DNA from: Grifola frondosa
Taxonomy: Eukaryota; Basidiomycota; Agaricomycetes; Polyporales; Grifolaceae
Reading direction: 5' to 3'
Assembly: GCA_001683735.1 (NCBI GenBank)
Contig: LUGG01000002.1
Location: 1,488,001-1,552,000, forward strand
DNA length: 64,000 bases
Position numbers and translations under genes: made by a program. Shown in pieces: positions 1-11,042 of this stretch (position 1 is the stretch's first letter; each line of letters opens with the position of its first letter). The notes under the pieces are model-generated. The model did no database searches, was not told where the DNA came from, and was given only the letters and a program-made list of their open reading frames with translations.

Positions 1-3000
1 AGAAGTCATTGGATTCGACCAAGAAACTGTTGGGGTCTAGCCACTTAGAAAAAGTGGCCTCCTGCGGTAGTTGAAAGTTAGTGAGGCGGCAAATTGACAA
101 AGAATAGAGACATACGCCAAGGGCATCGTCATACTGAGGAGGATACGAACTCAGGGCGTCGTCAAAAGCGCTACTATTTCGAGAGATCAGCTGGGTGTGA
201 ATGTTTTACATGTTGAACTCACGATTCCAACACGGCTGGGCTCGATAAATGCATGGACATCACCGAAGACGACTCGATGGAGTTGGAGACAGGATGGAAC
301 ATTAGTGTGTGGAGTTCGGAGTTCACAGAACAAAGGGTGCAGAGACGATGCTGTCGAGCAGGGAGATCGTACTATTGACTTGGTGGGAAGAAAGCCATAA
401 ATCTTCAGAGATGCACATCTTAAATCGAGAAGGATTGTGGGTCCCGCAGCGCCCGTATGAGCGCCGAGATCTGCCTTGAGGACAGCATGGTCTTTCAAGT
501 CCTTCCATTTGGGGCCTCGGAACAGAGCGAATGCCGGACCGATGCGGAATTGCCAAGTATCATTTTGTTCTCGGTTAGAGATGACGGCAACAAGAAGTGC
601 AGATACAAAAGCATGCTGCAGTGCCTGGCCAACAATGGTAAGTAAGTGGTGGGCATGCCGAAGGAGCCGAAAACAAGCAGCTCGGAGTCTCAACTGTACC
701 AAATTGCCTAGCGAATGAAGAACAAATGAGATGACTGATTCATTCGTCGCCAGCTTTCTGCGTAAAACGGGATCTATATGGCCCACGCGTAAGCTTCCAA
801 CGCAACCGTCTTTTGCGGAGGGTTCGTCAATACGCCCGTCTGTACAAATCGACTCTCATTGTAGTGATGAAACGTGCCTGTCGGGTGGAAAGACGCAGAT
901 TTTCAGGCTAGATTAGCCTGATTAGCCTGAACAGAAGCCTACTCTTTTTCGAGAATCTTGCGCTACCGTTGATAATTGGACCGAGTCATTTCGACCGAAT
1001 CCAGGCATCGTGGGAGATCATATTAATGATTCTCACACTGATGGACTTTGCGGCGTTCGATTGCTGCTTGTCACTTTGGTACATACCTTTCCAGCCTCTG
1101 AGTGATCTTGCAGCATCCTTACCTGGAGTATGAACAGACTCCCTGATTTCATGACTGCTACTCGAATCGGATCCTGGTTTGTTTCTTCATTTCTTCATTC
1201 CGAACATGAGAGATCCGCGGGGATAAAAACTTTGCTGAGCACGGTAGGAGCATGTCTTCGCGGGAAGGTTGGTTGGCGGGAGTCCATAGCAGCGACCCTC
1301 GTTCTCCATCTAGACCATCGATACGATGACTCCGATGTTCAGCGCTTATTCTCCCTCAGCAGGTCAAAAACGACGATATGCCTACCTTCTTACTTCACGA
1401 AAGGCAACGATTTAACACACATCCGGCAATAGGGGCGAATGAAAGCGCGCTGTGTCGAAACAGTTGTCTTTCGTTAAGGCGCAAGGAAACCAATTGCAAG
1501 ATTGCGTGATGTATCACGTGATAGATGCGGACCCACAAGGACCTACAGAGAACCAAACATCGCTTACGTAGCGCTACTTATCTGTTCATATGATACCCTT
1601 CCCAAGCGTTCTGATGATTTTTGGTGAGACAGCATGACATCAAGACTTCCATGAAGATTAGTCCATCAGCACTCGTCACCCTTCTACAGTACGTCGTCCG
1701 GACCGGGAGTCTTCGCTCCACACGACTGAGTTTTCGAAATCTGAACTTTATTAGAACTCGGGGGTTTGGCGCAGTGGGACCATTTAAGCCGCTCATACCT
1801 CTCATTCCGGTTCTTACCGCATTTCGCAATGTACCTTCCTCTTACCGGCGTTAGAGTTCCGCAACGGCGTGTATACATTTGACATATCACTGCATTGGCG
1901 GTGCTTCCGCTGCATTCTCGCATATCATGCGATTCTCATTTATCGGAGCTCCTCATGCGGCAGACGGGGGTCATATCGCTATCGCTCGGTCATTTGGGCT
2001 AAGATATTCCCGGATCTGGTGTCACTTGACCAGCGTTGAGCCTACACATCAGGCATTTAACGGGCGTTCGTCGTGGCAACCGCATGCATGCATCTCTCAT
2101 CTCGTTCTGCGCTCGTCGGTCTTTATTGTAATCTCTGGGAGAATACCTAGGTGGTGATAGCATGTGAGTGCAATCTTGCAGCCTACATTTCTAGTTCCTT
2201 GATCTTTGATGAAACGGATTGTCTCAGAACGGCCCGTTGTTTTCCCAGATCAGTGTTTTTCAAATCCGAGCAGTTCCGAGTGGAATACAAGAGGCCTATG
2301 ATCGCACACGAGACACATTTGGACAAATGAAATCAAGTAAGTATTGTTTCATCGATTCTTCCTCGACTCAATCGCGACGGTGCTTCTTGACGGGCGCTGA
2401 TGTCTATGTCACTAAGGTTCTTTCGTATCTCGCATCGAGATATCAGACGTTGACAGTTTGCACTGGTCGACAGACATCCACAGATTCATATTCCCGTCGT
2501 TTATCCCCGTGTGCGCGACGGCCTTGTCGTTCATACCCTCCCCGTCGCGCTCCCCGTCGCGCAGGGGCACAGCGCTGCATATGTCGGGGCGCGGTGCTCG
2601 GGTCGCCGGCATTTGGCTTCAGCAGCTTGCCGACTTCCCCAATCCCCTCAGTCCCAATACGTCTCTCAGTCGGCTATTGAGAATCAATCCACTACGCGCA
2701 CATCGAACGGTATGCTTCCCATGTGTATCTGCTGTGGTGATTCACAGGAAGAGTATCCTGTGAATCGCAGCTTACAACAGAACTATGGGCCTGCGGATCA
2801 CTCGCCGTCGGATGCAGCATGGTTCCACGACTAATAGTGTTCAGTGGTTGTGCTTATAGAGAACAAGATCACTGCGTACAGGTCATTTGGTGAGTTACGA
2901 AGATTCATATCTAGCGAGTACGGCACCATCTGACTAAAATGTTCGCTTCACGACGCATCCGCATCTGAATAGTCAACATTATGAGTTCCTTCATTCTCTG

Positions 3001-3470
3001 CCTTAGTTCTTTGCTACTGATATAATCAAATTGAGCCATCATATGAATCGGTTTTGGCTGCACCTATTCCACCTCCAACAGCCTCTCGTGACATCATGCA
3101 AACTAGCACAAGGCGGAACAGTTCGCATGACGTCACGAGAGCTGCACGATGCCTTCGTCGGAATGATGAAATCCACGATCCGGGCTTGGCTTGGTAGTTA
3201 GTTTTCGACATTTTCAGCATTCACGACCCAAAGTCCAAAAGCTTCACAGCTTCACACGTCAACTAAACGCAAATCCGATCGCCGATGCATGTTCAGATAC
3301 CTAACATCATCATAATCATCCCCGGACATGCTATGGTCGGATTCAAGTAGTCGCTTTTGACATATACGGGTCTGCTCGACACGAACCACATAGCACCACC
3401 AAGACCAAAGGTATCGTGCCTTTGCCAGGTGCATCGATCTTGGAATGATAGTTCAGGTCAGGTGGAAGGA
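1..3470. other. Gene-poor left edge, nothing recognised
   Basis: I see no recognisable gene here. Several open frames of 60-200 codons exist on both strands but none shows a known motif. A stretch at 2,330-2,345 resembles an ATG exon followed by a GTAAGT donor, and 2,701-2,833 holds a possible last exon on the plus strand, but I cannot link them. The longest frame is listed separately. Confidence 0.4.
187..786 (-). CDS. Uncertain hypothetical ORF, 199 codons
   Basis: This is the longest uninterrupted frame in the first 3.4 kb. A hydrophobic stretch lies around residues 45-70 (it contains LLTIVGQALQ and ALLVAVIS), so a membrane segment is possible. I recognise no family and found no matching neighbouring exon. 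It could be chance, because overlapping frames on the plus strand are also open. Low confidence that it is a gene. Confidence 0.15.
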   Translation of the reverse strand: MGHIDPVLRRKLATNESVISFVLHSLGNLVQLRLRAACFRLLRHAHHLLTIVGQALQHAFVSALLVAVISNREQNDTWQFRIGPAFALFRGPKWKDLKDHAVLKADLGAHTGAAGPTILLDLRCASLKIYGFLPTKSIVRSPCSTASSLHPLFCELRTPHTNVPSCLQLHRVVFGDVHAFIEPSRVGIVSSTCKTFTPS

Positions 3471-3528
3471 GTCCTACATAATCCCTCGTAATCTGCAATG
3501 ATATACATCTGTAGAAATACAAGACTAT
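3471..3528. repeat. 58-bp dispersed repeat, copy 1
   Basis: Nearly the same sequence recurs at 10,918-10,974. A central block of 28 bases is identical and the flanks differ by a few substitutions and a one-base gap. Both copies lie just beyond the 3' end of a minus-strand gene. It may be the remnant of a short interspersed element. Confidence 0.6.
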
Positions 3529-3807
3529 ATATGCATATCCGGCATATATTACCTTCTCCCATAATCTGGTGATTCATGAAAGACTTGCAGGAAACACGAT
3601 AAACGCGATACATGACGGACTCGATCGACAAGTCATAGACGTGAGCATGTGGATCTATATACATTAAGTTCTCGGACCCACAGGAGTTAAAACATAAACC
3701 ATGCAGACATAGCTATCGTACAATCGAAAGAATCAATCACATCGAAATCAACTACCTCATCTTTCGCCCGTCATTCTCAAAGCAGCTCATTGATCACACT
3801 GGTCAAT

Positions 3808-5966
3808 TTAGCATAAGGGGTCTGTCACGCCGATCGCCAAGCTAGCAAAGAACATGTCTGGTCGTTGGCTGAAGTTGCGCCCAAGCAGCGCACAAGCCAA
3901 AAGCGCATGAGATAGAGAGGGGCAATCATGTAAATCCCTCTCGCTCAGTTCCTCTCGCTGCTGCTTCAAATGGCATTCAAAAGGGCGTAGCAAACCTTCG
4001 ATCAATACTTCGAAGAGCGCCTTGCCTAGGGGGTCGAAAAGACATTCTCGGCTTGATGAAGACTTGAAATCAATATCAAGGGTGTCGTTGTTGACCCGAG
4101 CATGGACGGCGCCGAGATCGAATAGGTCGATCCCCAGGCGGTCTGCATACCTGTAGACGAAGAAACAGTCGTTATATATGGGTTTCGCTATGTCGATCCA
4201 TGGTGAATGACGACCGACGGTTTCATAATCAACATAGAGCAACTGTGTGCTTCCCCCTGTACGGCGCACAATGATATTGCCTCCATGAAGATCTCCATGA
4301 CCGACGACGTGAAGGCTTGGGTCCTGACGGGCGTGCTCGAGAGCAGCTTCGGCAAGGCGGAAGAGGACTGACAAGGGAGGGAAGAGCCTGCCATTAATGA
4401 GAATGTTCACGTTAAGCAGTTCATCGAAGGTAAGATGAAAACCATCCCAAGACAGTCCGTTCCCATAATACTCGAGCATTCGTGCGTGGTTGCGAAGCCG
4501 GTCTACGAAATAGCGGTGAATGCCCGTGCGCATTGGTGACGGTGTGAGACTCGCAGTCGATAACGACCGCATCCAGCAATGCAGCATATATCGCTGCGTA
4601 TAAGTGCCGCACGCAACACATCAGACATAGCCGCCCGATGATCAAGGTTGGAAGATGCATCAGGCGTCATACGTAACTGCAGCTCGCGAAGACGTATTTG
4701 AGCTACGGTCTCGCCGCGGACGAAAGGATAAAACACTATTGGAGGGGTTGTACAGTCGTCAAAGCCAGCCGGCCGCTGACATCTGGTCCTCGTCACGAAC
4801 TGAGACAGAAGGCGGGCGCCTACTACTTCCGCATCGGCGAACGGTGAGCGTTTCCAGAACAACGCGTTACCGTCAACGGTGCATGTTCCCCAGATTCCAT
4901 TGTGGGCAAAAGGCATATCGTTATATTGAACGACAGAAAGGCTGTCCTGAAGCGTCATCCTGGGCGTGGCCGCTTGGCAAGTGTCCACAGGACTCGTGAT
5001 ATCCGAAACGGATGTCCAAAATGTTGAGGCTCGTTCCTGGCACATATAGATATCCTCTGGCGGAGGCTACAGAAGCGATAAGTAGAACGCGGGGTCGTCG
5101 TCTCCAGTACTCAAAGATATCTTGTCTGTTGGCCATTCCACGCCCAGCTTCTCCGCAAGGTTTCGACAGAATTCGATGCTGAAAGACGCGCTTCGACCGA
5201 ACACAGAGATGTGATGTGATGACGAAGAGCAGTCGCATGCGTGCAGGAATTTCTGAAAAATGGCATGATGCCAAAGCCTCAGATTAAGGGGTGACACGTC
5301 ACTTCTACATATCGACAATCGCCAGATAGCTGCCCAGCGTTGATGGACTTGTAAATGCACCATATGGCTTGTGAGGAGGAGGTCCATCGTGCAGCCGAAT
5401 GCAATAGCGTCTCGCTGCGATGCCGCAGGTCCCCTATTGCGACGAAGAAGTATATCTGCGTCATGCAATATGTGTACGGAGTCCGATGCATCAGACGTTA
5501 CCGGCTGTAGCCCGAAAGGATAACGGACCGAGGCGTGGAAATTGCGCCTGTCCTTCAAGGACAACACAGGAACGACACAAGGCTTATCGACACAGAGGGC
5601 CATCATCTGTAGAAACTGGAATGACAAGATCTTGATGCTCTTCTTCTGCCCGTCCGTGGAGGTACCTGAGAAACGAACCACCTCAAAAGGGTGATGGGTA
5701 ATGAGCTCTGGCGCCACCAGACACCGTTCGGCAATGAGAGCAATCTTCTCAGTGCCAGGTTCCGGCGTGACCATTAGCAAACTGGATAATGCACGCGGGC
5801 AACTGACAATTCGCAGGATGTCTCGGAAAGTGGGGAGTATCATTATACCGTCGAAGTCACGGGAAAGCCGTGTTCGATCGCCATACACAGAACTGCCTCC
5901 AATGTGCAGGGAGAGTGTCGTATGCTTGAAGGGTGGACGCGAAAGAACGTCGAGGTCGTAGTACAT
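3808..5966 (-). CDS. Nucleotidyltransferase-like / APH-type kinase fusion protein
   Basis: Exon 1 (5966-5071) encodes about 298 residues. Near residue 24 it carries GGSSVYGD...SRDFDG, which fits the GS-x(10)-DxD signature of nucleotidyltransferase folds. An intron (5070-4960, GTAG...CAG) then joins in frame to a kinase part. That part has HGDLHGGNIIV, the aminoglycoside/choline kinase-type catalytic loop with catalytic Asp and Asn, followed by YVDYETVG, the metal-binding Asp. The intron removes an in-frame TAG at 5067-5069. Near 4588 the frame jumps by one base relative to the duplicate at 37.6-39.2 kb, where the homologous codons are continuous, so there is one indel. A small-molecule kinase with an attached nucleotidyltransferase-like domain is my inference. 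Substrate unknown. The kinase call is firm and the N-terminal call moderate. Confidence 0.65.
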
Positions 5967-6793
5967 GCGCGCAAGAGTTATTGATGGCGTAAGGAGGTAT
6001 GGCGCTGACTGGCTGTCATGTCTCCTGCATCATGCATTGCAATCAGAATTGTATGGCGTAGATATCTCATCACATACTTCTGTAGATCATACTGGAAAGG
6101 CAATCGAAAAAGTGGATCCATGTCTGTATCCGTCAAAGGAATTCGAAGGTGAGAGAGTTAGCGATCCCAAAACCAATAGAAAGCTTGACTCTTGACTATA
6201 CATATACCACAGAAAACATATGTGTCATCCTGGGGCTTGGAGCGCTATGAGAGCATATTAGCATGCCATCACAGTGTCCCTAAATGGGCCAGGACCCAGA
6301 AACGAGGATATCTGCATTCCATATACGCCAATGATTCCACTTGCCTTCAAAGTCTAGACAATCTGATTGAAGAGTGCTGAGTCCGGACTTCCGACTGGCG
6401 GCGAAGTAAGGCACTGAGCCCGAGAAATGCTGGTCTGCGCAATGAGTTCCGAAAATCTGACATGTGCATCCTACTAGACCATCATGATAGCTCGCAGTCC
6501 CAGATAGGAGATAAATCAGAGATGTTCTCCGGTATTCCCCAAGACGGCAGCGAAGATCATACAAAAAAGGGGTCGACTCTCAGAACTCAGTGCTCAGCGC
6601 TCAGCGCTCAGAAGCTAGTAGAACGCGTTGCGCGGTGTCGCGCGTTGGTGGCTATGTGGCTATGTTGTATCTCCGCCAACGTTCTACGCATCCGCGCTCA
6701 GACGCTCAGCCGCTCAGCGCTCAGCACTGAGCCTTGACTCAACCTTGCTGGTCTCATAGCTCGCGAGGCCGCACTAGCTGGTTTGATCAGGGG
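5967..6793. other. Intergenic region
   Basis: No supported gene. It lies between the start of the minus-strand fusion gene and the plus-strand F-box gene, so it should contain both promoters. The only obvious structure is the CTCAG-repeat inverted repeat at 6,579-6,731. Confidence 0.5.
6579..6731. repeat. Inverted repeat built of CTCAG heptamers (MITE-like hairpin)
   Basis: The left arm has five CTCAG-type units in tandem and the right arm has a matching series ending in CACTGAG. Internal to these, GTAGAACGCGTTG near 6,618 pairs imperfectly with CAACGTTCTAC near 6,680. The whole can fold into a roughly 150-nt imperfect hairpin. It resembles a miniature inverted-repeat element or a simple-sequence expansion. 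No coding content. Confidence 0.55.
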
Positions 6794-8840
6794 ATGCACC
6801 TCCAGTTAGACTCGGATTTGAATCAGCTCGATCGAAAGGCTAACGCTGTCTGTGACGCTTTTGCTGATGAAAACCAAGCTCTCACCCACAGCAAACCCAC
6901 AGTATCTGCTATGGCCTTGTTACATTGCATTGACCGGAATACTTTCAATCTCATCTCTGATGATGTACTTCTAGCGATCGTGGACGTTTCTGATATGGCA
7001 GCTGTAGAGGAATTAGCTAAGGTACGTCGCCAAGAAGCATTACCTGCTATTACTTGAGAAAGAGGATATTCACTTTGTTGCGAAGACCTGTCATCGACTT
7101 CGTTCCATAGTAATTCAAGCCACTCGACCTTACCGTCTTGATTTACATCATCTCGGAATGAGATACATTCGCTCGTGTGCAACGCCTTCCATGACGCTCC
7201 CGGAAGCACGCTCGGCTTTGACTCATCGAGCTCATCGATGGAGGACCATGATGCCCAAGAGTGTCGATGTATCATTTTTTCATGACTCTGCCTTCGATCT
7301 AGTATTTTCATCCGACGAGATTCTGTTTCGAGAACGCGGTCGCGTCATGATTTCTCGCATTACTGGCAATCAGGAGGAGCATTTCGATAACGTTGAGGAC
7401 GAAATTATATCATATGACATAGATCCTATTCAAAATCTTGTGGTTGTCCTTCAGGTCGGCATGCAGATGCAGTAAGCATATATCCAGACTGATATCGATC
7501 TTACTGAATACGTTTACAGTCGTACAACAAATTTCCCACATGTTGTTGGGGAAGTGTATCTGCGAATATTTGCGGCAGACACTTTGACACCTCATCCCCA
7601 TGCGCTAACTCCTTGTGTTGATCTCGGTATCAGCACTTGGGAGAATGCCCTGATTGAGAGAGGGCCCAAGATTATGGGGCGCTGGTGTGGCGTGCTCTAT
7701 GCTCAGGAAATGGAATATTTCTTGAGCTTGACGGATTGGACCAATCCGCAATGCACGTTACGTATTGTAAGTTTTCCCGAATATTCATGCGAATTTTGGC
7801 ATTGACGTATTTGATCCAGTATGCTGTGAACCACGGCATTGCTTTGGACTTTCTTTTTATTACCGAGACAATCGTTCTAGTCCTCCACTACAAAAAGAGA
7901 AGCTCTGATGATGCTCTAGGCCCATACAATATCTCCGCATATCAACTCGACGTTGCGAGCATTGGAAAGAGTCCGCGTAGCGATCTCATACTGTCCCTGG
8001 CTCTACCTACTCTGCATGCACATACAGAATTATCTCCAAATGCAAGACTACACGCGGGCGGGCGACTGCCGAATTCGCTCGGCGACATCGTTATCGATAA
8101 CAAATCACGTTGCTTCGAGCAGCCTGACCTCACTTCGAGCATTTTATTCATCTCTATGTCTCTTTCAGTACCTACGGCTGATGCCTTCTGGACGTTCAAT
8201 GTTGCTGTAGACTTGGATGGCCTCTGCCGATTAATCAAGAGGAACTCTCCCAATCAGTCTATGGTTCCGTGGTCACGCTGGGGACCCTCCATCGGTCGTG
8301 TGTTTCATTCGTCGCTTCCTTCACTCAATCTCATTCCTCGGTATGGTAATGTTCATGGCCGTCGAGTGTCATTTGCCATTCCCAGTCATTATCATGGGGA
8401 GGATAGCATCTGGTCTTCTTTGGACCCTTTCCGCTATCGACTTGGTGTGCTTGACTTCAATGCTACTACCATCGTATGGGCGCAAGCCTTAATGCGAGAT
8501 GGCATTCCGTTGCCGGGCGACAGTAGTTTGGTCATAGAGCCATCCATCCTTGATCCGGATGACTTGCTTGCGGAGAAATGCGAAAGTTCTCTTCCCTACT
8601 ATCGCTCTTACCTCGAAAATACGCATCGACCTCAGGGCTACGGGATTACTGAAGGTTACTTCTTTGTACACGTAGGTTTTACCGTTGCTGTGACATCCCT
8701 TTATTGTGACTAACATCTCGCCTGTCGTTGAGCAGTCTGTCGTGCCACTTGACGCGGTGAGTACTGCTAGCGCATTTGTTTCGCCTTTAAGTTGACATCG
8801 TCGTTAGGACGGACGTCACTTGCGCACTTATCACTTTTGA
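6794..8840 (+). CDS. F-box domain protein
   Basis: Likely a substrate-receptor subunit of an SCF ubiquitin ligase. The exons I can join are 6794-7021, 7086-7471, 7520-7766, 7820-8672, a 21-nt exon SVVPLDA near 8737-8757, and 8808-8840. The F-box is split by intron 1: SDDVLLAIVDVSD then TCHRLRSIVIQ. A second possible acceptor at 7058 would add nine codons. The start at 6794 puts a polar, helix-prone leader before the F-box; a later ATG at 6912 is possible. The C-terminal ~480 residues are variable, as in the large agaricomycete F-box family, and show no recognised repeat. All junctions keep frame, so this gene looks intact, in contrast to its neighbours. Confidence 0.8.
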
Positions 8841-9095
8841 TCTCCAGCTAATTTCACCAATAATATGTCGTACGCCCTCGAGAATGTGCCTGTGTATATA
8901 ATATATATATCTGTTTCTTTATTACCATGCCCATATTCCGAACTTGTACTGGTATACATGTTGGTTTCGTCAGAGAGTAAGAAAATACTATTCAATTTGT
9001 TATCTGATATGGTGCGGACAGCGGTAGGTATTTAACAACAAGTAGTAGATGCACGATACCCCAAAAGGCTCTGACAAAAACAGGATTAATTATCA
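8841..9095. other. Convergent 3' intergenic region
   Basis: About 255 bases between two genes that converge. It is AT-rich, with a TATATA run near 8,897-8,910. It probably holds both 3' ends and polyadenylation signals. No gene. Confidence 0.4.
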
Positions 9096-10006
9096 CTAGC
9101 GGCGACCAGCAGCAGGGGTTTGACGAGACGACGACGCTTGTCCCGAAGAAGTATTAGTATGCGGACCGTTGTAAGGGAATTGATAGAACGTATTTGCATT
9201 CTGAGATGGAACGAGATATCCAGGATTTCCTGGTTGAGGCGGCATCATACCTGGTGTCCAAGCAGGAGCGGCAAGGAATTGGAACCACCTATGTGACGAG
9301 ATATTAAGAATAGACCACTGTCGATCAAGAGACAATAAGAAACGATCAGACGTACAAACGAATCTCTCTCGATGCAGCTTCGCGGCTATCGCTGCCATGC
9401 ACTGTGTTCATCAGACGCGACATACTATGATTTCCGCGAATGCTCCCTACGGTGTGTATTCAGTATCTTTGAGAGAGAAGCCATGGTCTAGGCGTTTCAG
9501 GCATACTAGGAGCTGCAGGACCTCCTCCGAGTTCCGCGATGACCTTGTTCGGATTGATCAACAGGCGACATGCACGAATGGCGTCTGGACCCTCAAGCAC
9601 CATGGCGATGACTGGACCGGCGGTCATATATTGAACTACACGGTTGAGAGTCTCGAGGGTTTTCATGTCGTGGGCATAGTCTAGGATTCGAAAGTGAGCA
9701 AGTTGGGAGCGTTGAGATCATCGGGCAAACATACGAGCCCTGATCAGGTCAGGAGACCTCATTCCCATGTCCATTGCCAGGAGGCGGAGTCCTCTCTGCT
9801 CGAACGTAGAAACAATTTGCCCAACAACATGTTGCGTGACAACTGCTTCGGGCTGTGGAACGAGCGAGGTGATCAGTGAGCATTATGGTCCAGGTTTATG
9901 AATATATTGAGCAGGGCTTTACTTTGATGAGGACGAGTGTCTGTTCAATATTGTGAGGTTTGCCGTTAACATCAATACCATTTGGAGACTGATAGATGTA
10001 GGACAT
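9096..10006 (-). CDS. Nucleoside diphosphate kinase homologue with C-terminal tail
   Basis: Five exons join in frame: 10006-9923, 9852-9735, 9680-9507, 9446-9356 and 9288-9096. The product is about 219 residues. It shows the family landmarks in order: TLVLIKPEAV (usually KPDAV), VGQIVSTFEQRGL, YMTAGPVIAMVLEGPDA, IRGN, and the active-site TVHGSDS with the phospho-accepting His, then EIRLWF. These enzymes transfer the gamma-phosphate between nucleoside triphosphates and diphosphates. Odd points are the D-to-E change in the KPDAV motif, a replacement of the usual ATNP segment by INPNKVIAELGGGP, and a ~50-residue Pro/Gln/Ser-rich tail that ordinary ~150-residue NDPKs lack. It may be a divergent paralogue and not the housekeeping enzyme. 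Confidence 0.85.
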
Positions 10007-10055
10007 CACGATATGAGGATGGGGTGTGCGGAGAACAACTACTGTTCAAGAACCT

Positions 10056-10062
10056 TTTTATA
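10056..10062 (-). promoter_or_regulatory. TATA-like element of the NDPK gene
   Basis: On the minus strand the sequence reads TATAAAA, 50 bases upstream of the ATG at 10006. Position and sequence fit a fungal core promoter. This is inference from spacing only. Confidence 0.4.
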
Positions 10063-10917
10063 CGCTTCCGCCGGATATTATTCAATAATGCATCAGCAAA
10101 ATTGCGGCTGAGGATGCCTGAGACGAGGTAGACCAGGACTTCCGGTGCGAGAAGAACGGACCATCTTCCCAAATGCGGCTCTGATGGTCAACAGTGAGAA
10201 TGGGCGCGGCCTACCAATTGCAGATAGTTGGAATGCTAGTAACGTAGAAGATGCAGGAGCTCTCACCACGAGTCAAACAATCCCGTTCAGGAAAATCTCG
10301 AACAGCTCTTCAAAGGCCTATCCTCGAGTCAACCACCCTTCGTTCATCCTCAATCTGTAATCATGAAGGTTATCGAGTCAAAATTGATGCTGAGTCGGAG
10401 CCGTTCACTCAACCCACCTTTCTTTATAGAAGTTGATTAGTAACGGTCTGGTTTCCCAGACACTGGACTCCAGCAATCGTCTTCGTGACCTTCCTCACAA
10501 TCGCCGCCCAGGAGGAACGGAATTGGAGACTTGTTGCGATTACACGACCTTGAATCTCCTACCATCGACAAGATTGGGTCCATTAAGAACCGATGGGCTT
10601 GCCTAATTCACATATGAGTAAAGGTCGTTTAAAGCCACCCGGAATTACCTAGACTTGTGCTACATCATAATACCCTTCGAAGGCTGGTACAGCCAAGACA
10701 TTGAACATTACAGTCTCGATAAATCTCTCTATGAAAGCAATAATTAAATTTTCTGCACCCGATTGGCCAACAGCTTCACTCGACACTGCAGCGAGATGCT
10801 TCGTGCCACGCTGGGACAACACGCAACAGTGGGAGACGCATCAAGACCAAAAGTACCGCAGCATACCTTTGCTGACCCCGATCCAGGCGTATTGCGTTCA
10901 TATGATAGTTCGGTTCA

Positions 10918-10974
10918 GTCCTACACAATCCTTCGAATCCGCAATGATATACATCTGTAGAAATACAACACTAT
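10918..10974. repeat. 58-bp dispersed repeat, copy 2
   Basis: Partner of the copy at 3,471-3,528, same orientation, with a 28-base identical core. It lies just beyond the 3' end of the GNAT-ankyrin gene. Confidence 0.6.
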
Positions 10975-11042
10975 CAATACACACAACATATTGAACAGGT
11001 ACCGAACGTCGCCCTAACAGCTTCAGCAAGAGAGTTCCGTCT

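Larger units (their letters stand above)
10007..11042. other. Intergenic region upstream of the NDPK gene
   Basis: No supported gene. It contains the TATA-like site at 10,056-10,062 and copy 2 of the 58-bp repeat at 10,918-10,974. Short open frames on the plus strand lack known motifs and exon links. Confidence 0.4.

Noticed and set aside
5067..5069. In-frame TAG between the two halves of the fusion gene as stop-codon readthrough
   Set aside because: A GTAG donor and a CAG acceptor at 4,960-4,962 remove it and keep frame, and the duplicate has the same arrangement, so an intron is simpler.
6462..6737. 91-codon ORF upstream of the F-box gene
   Set aside because: Much of it is the translated CTCAG repeat hairpin.
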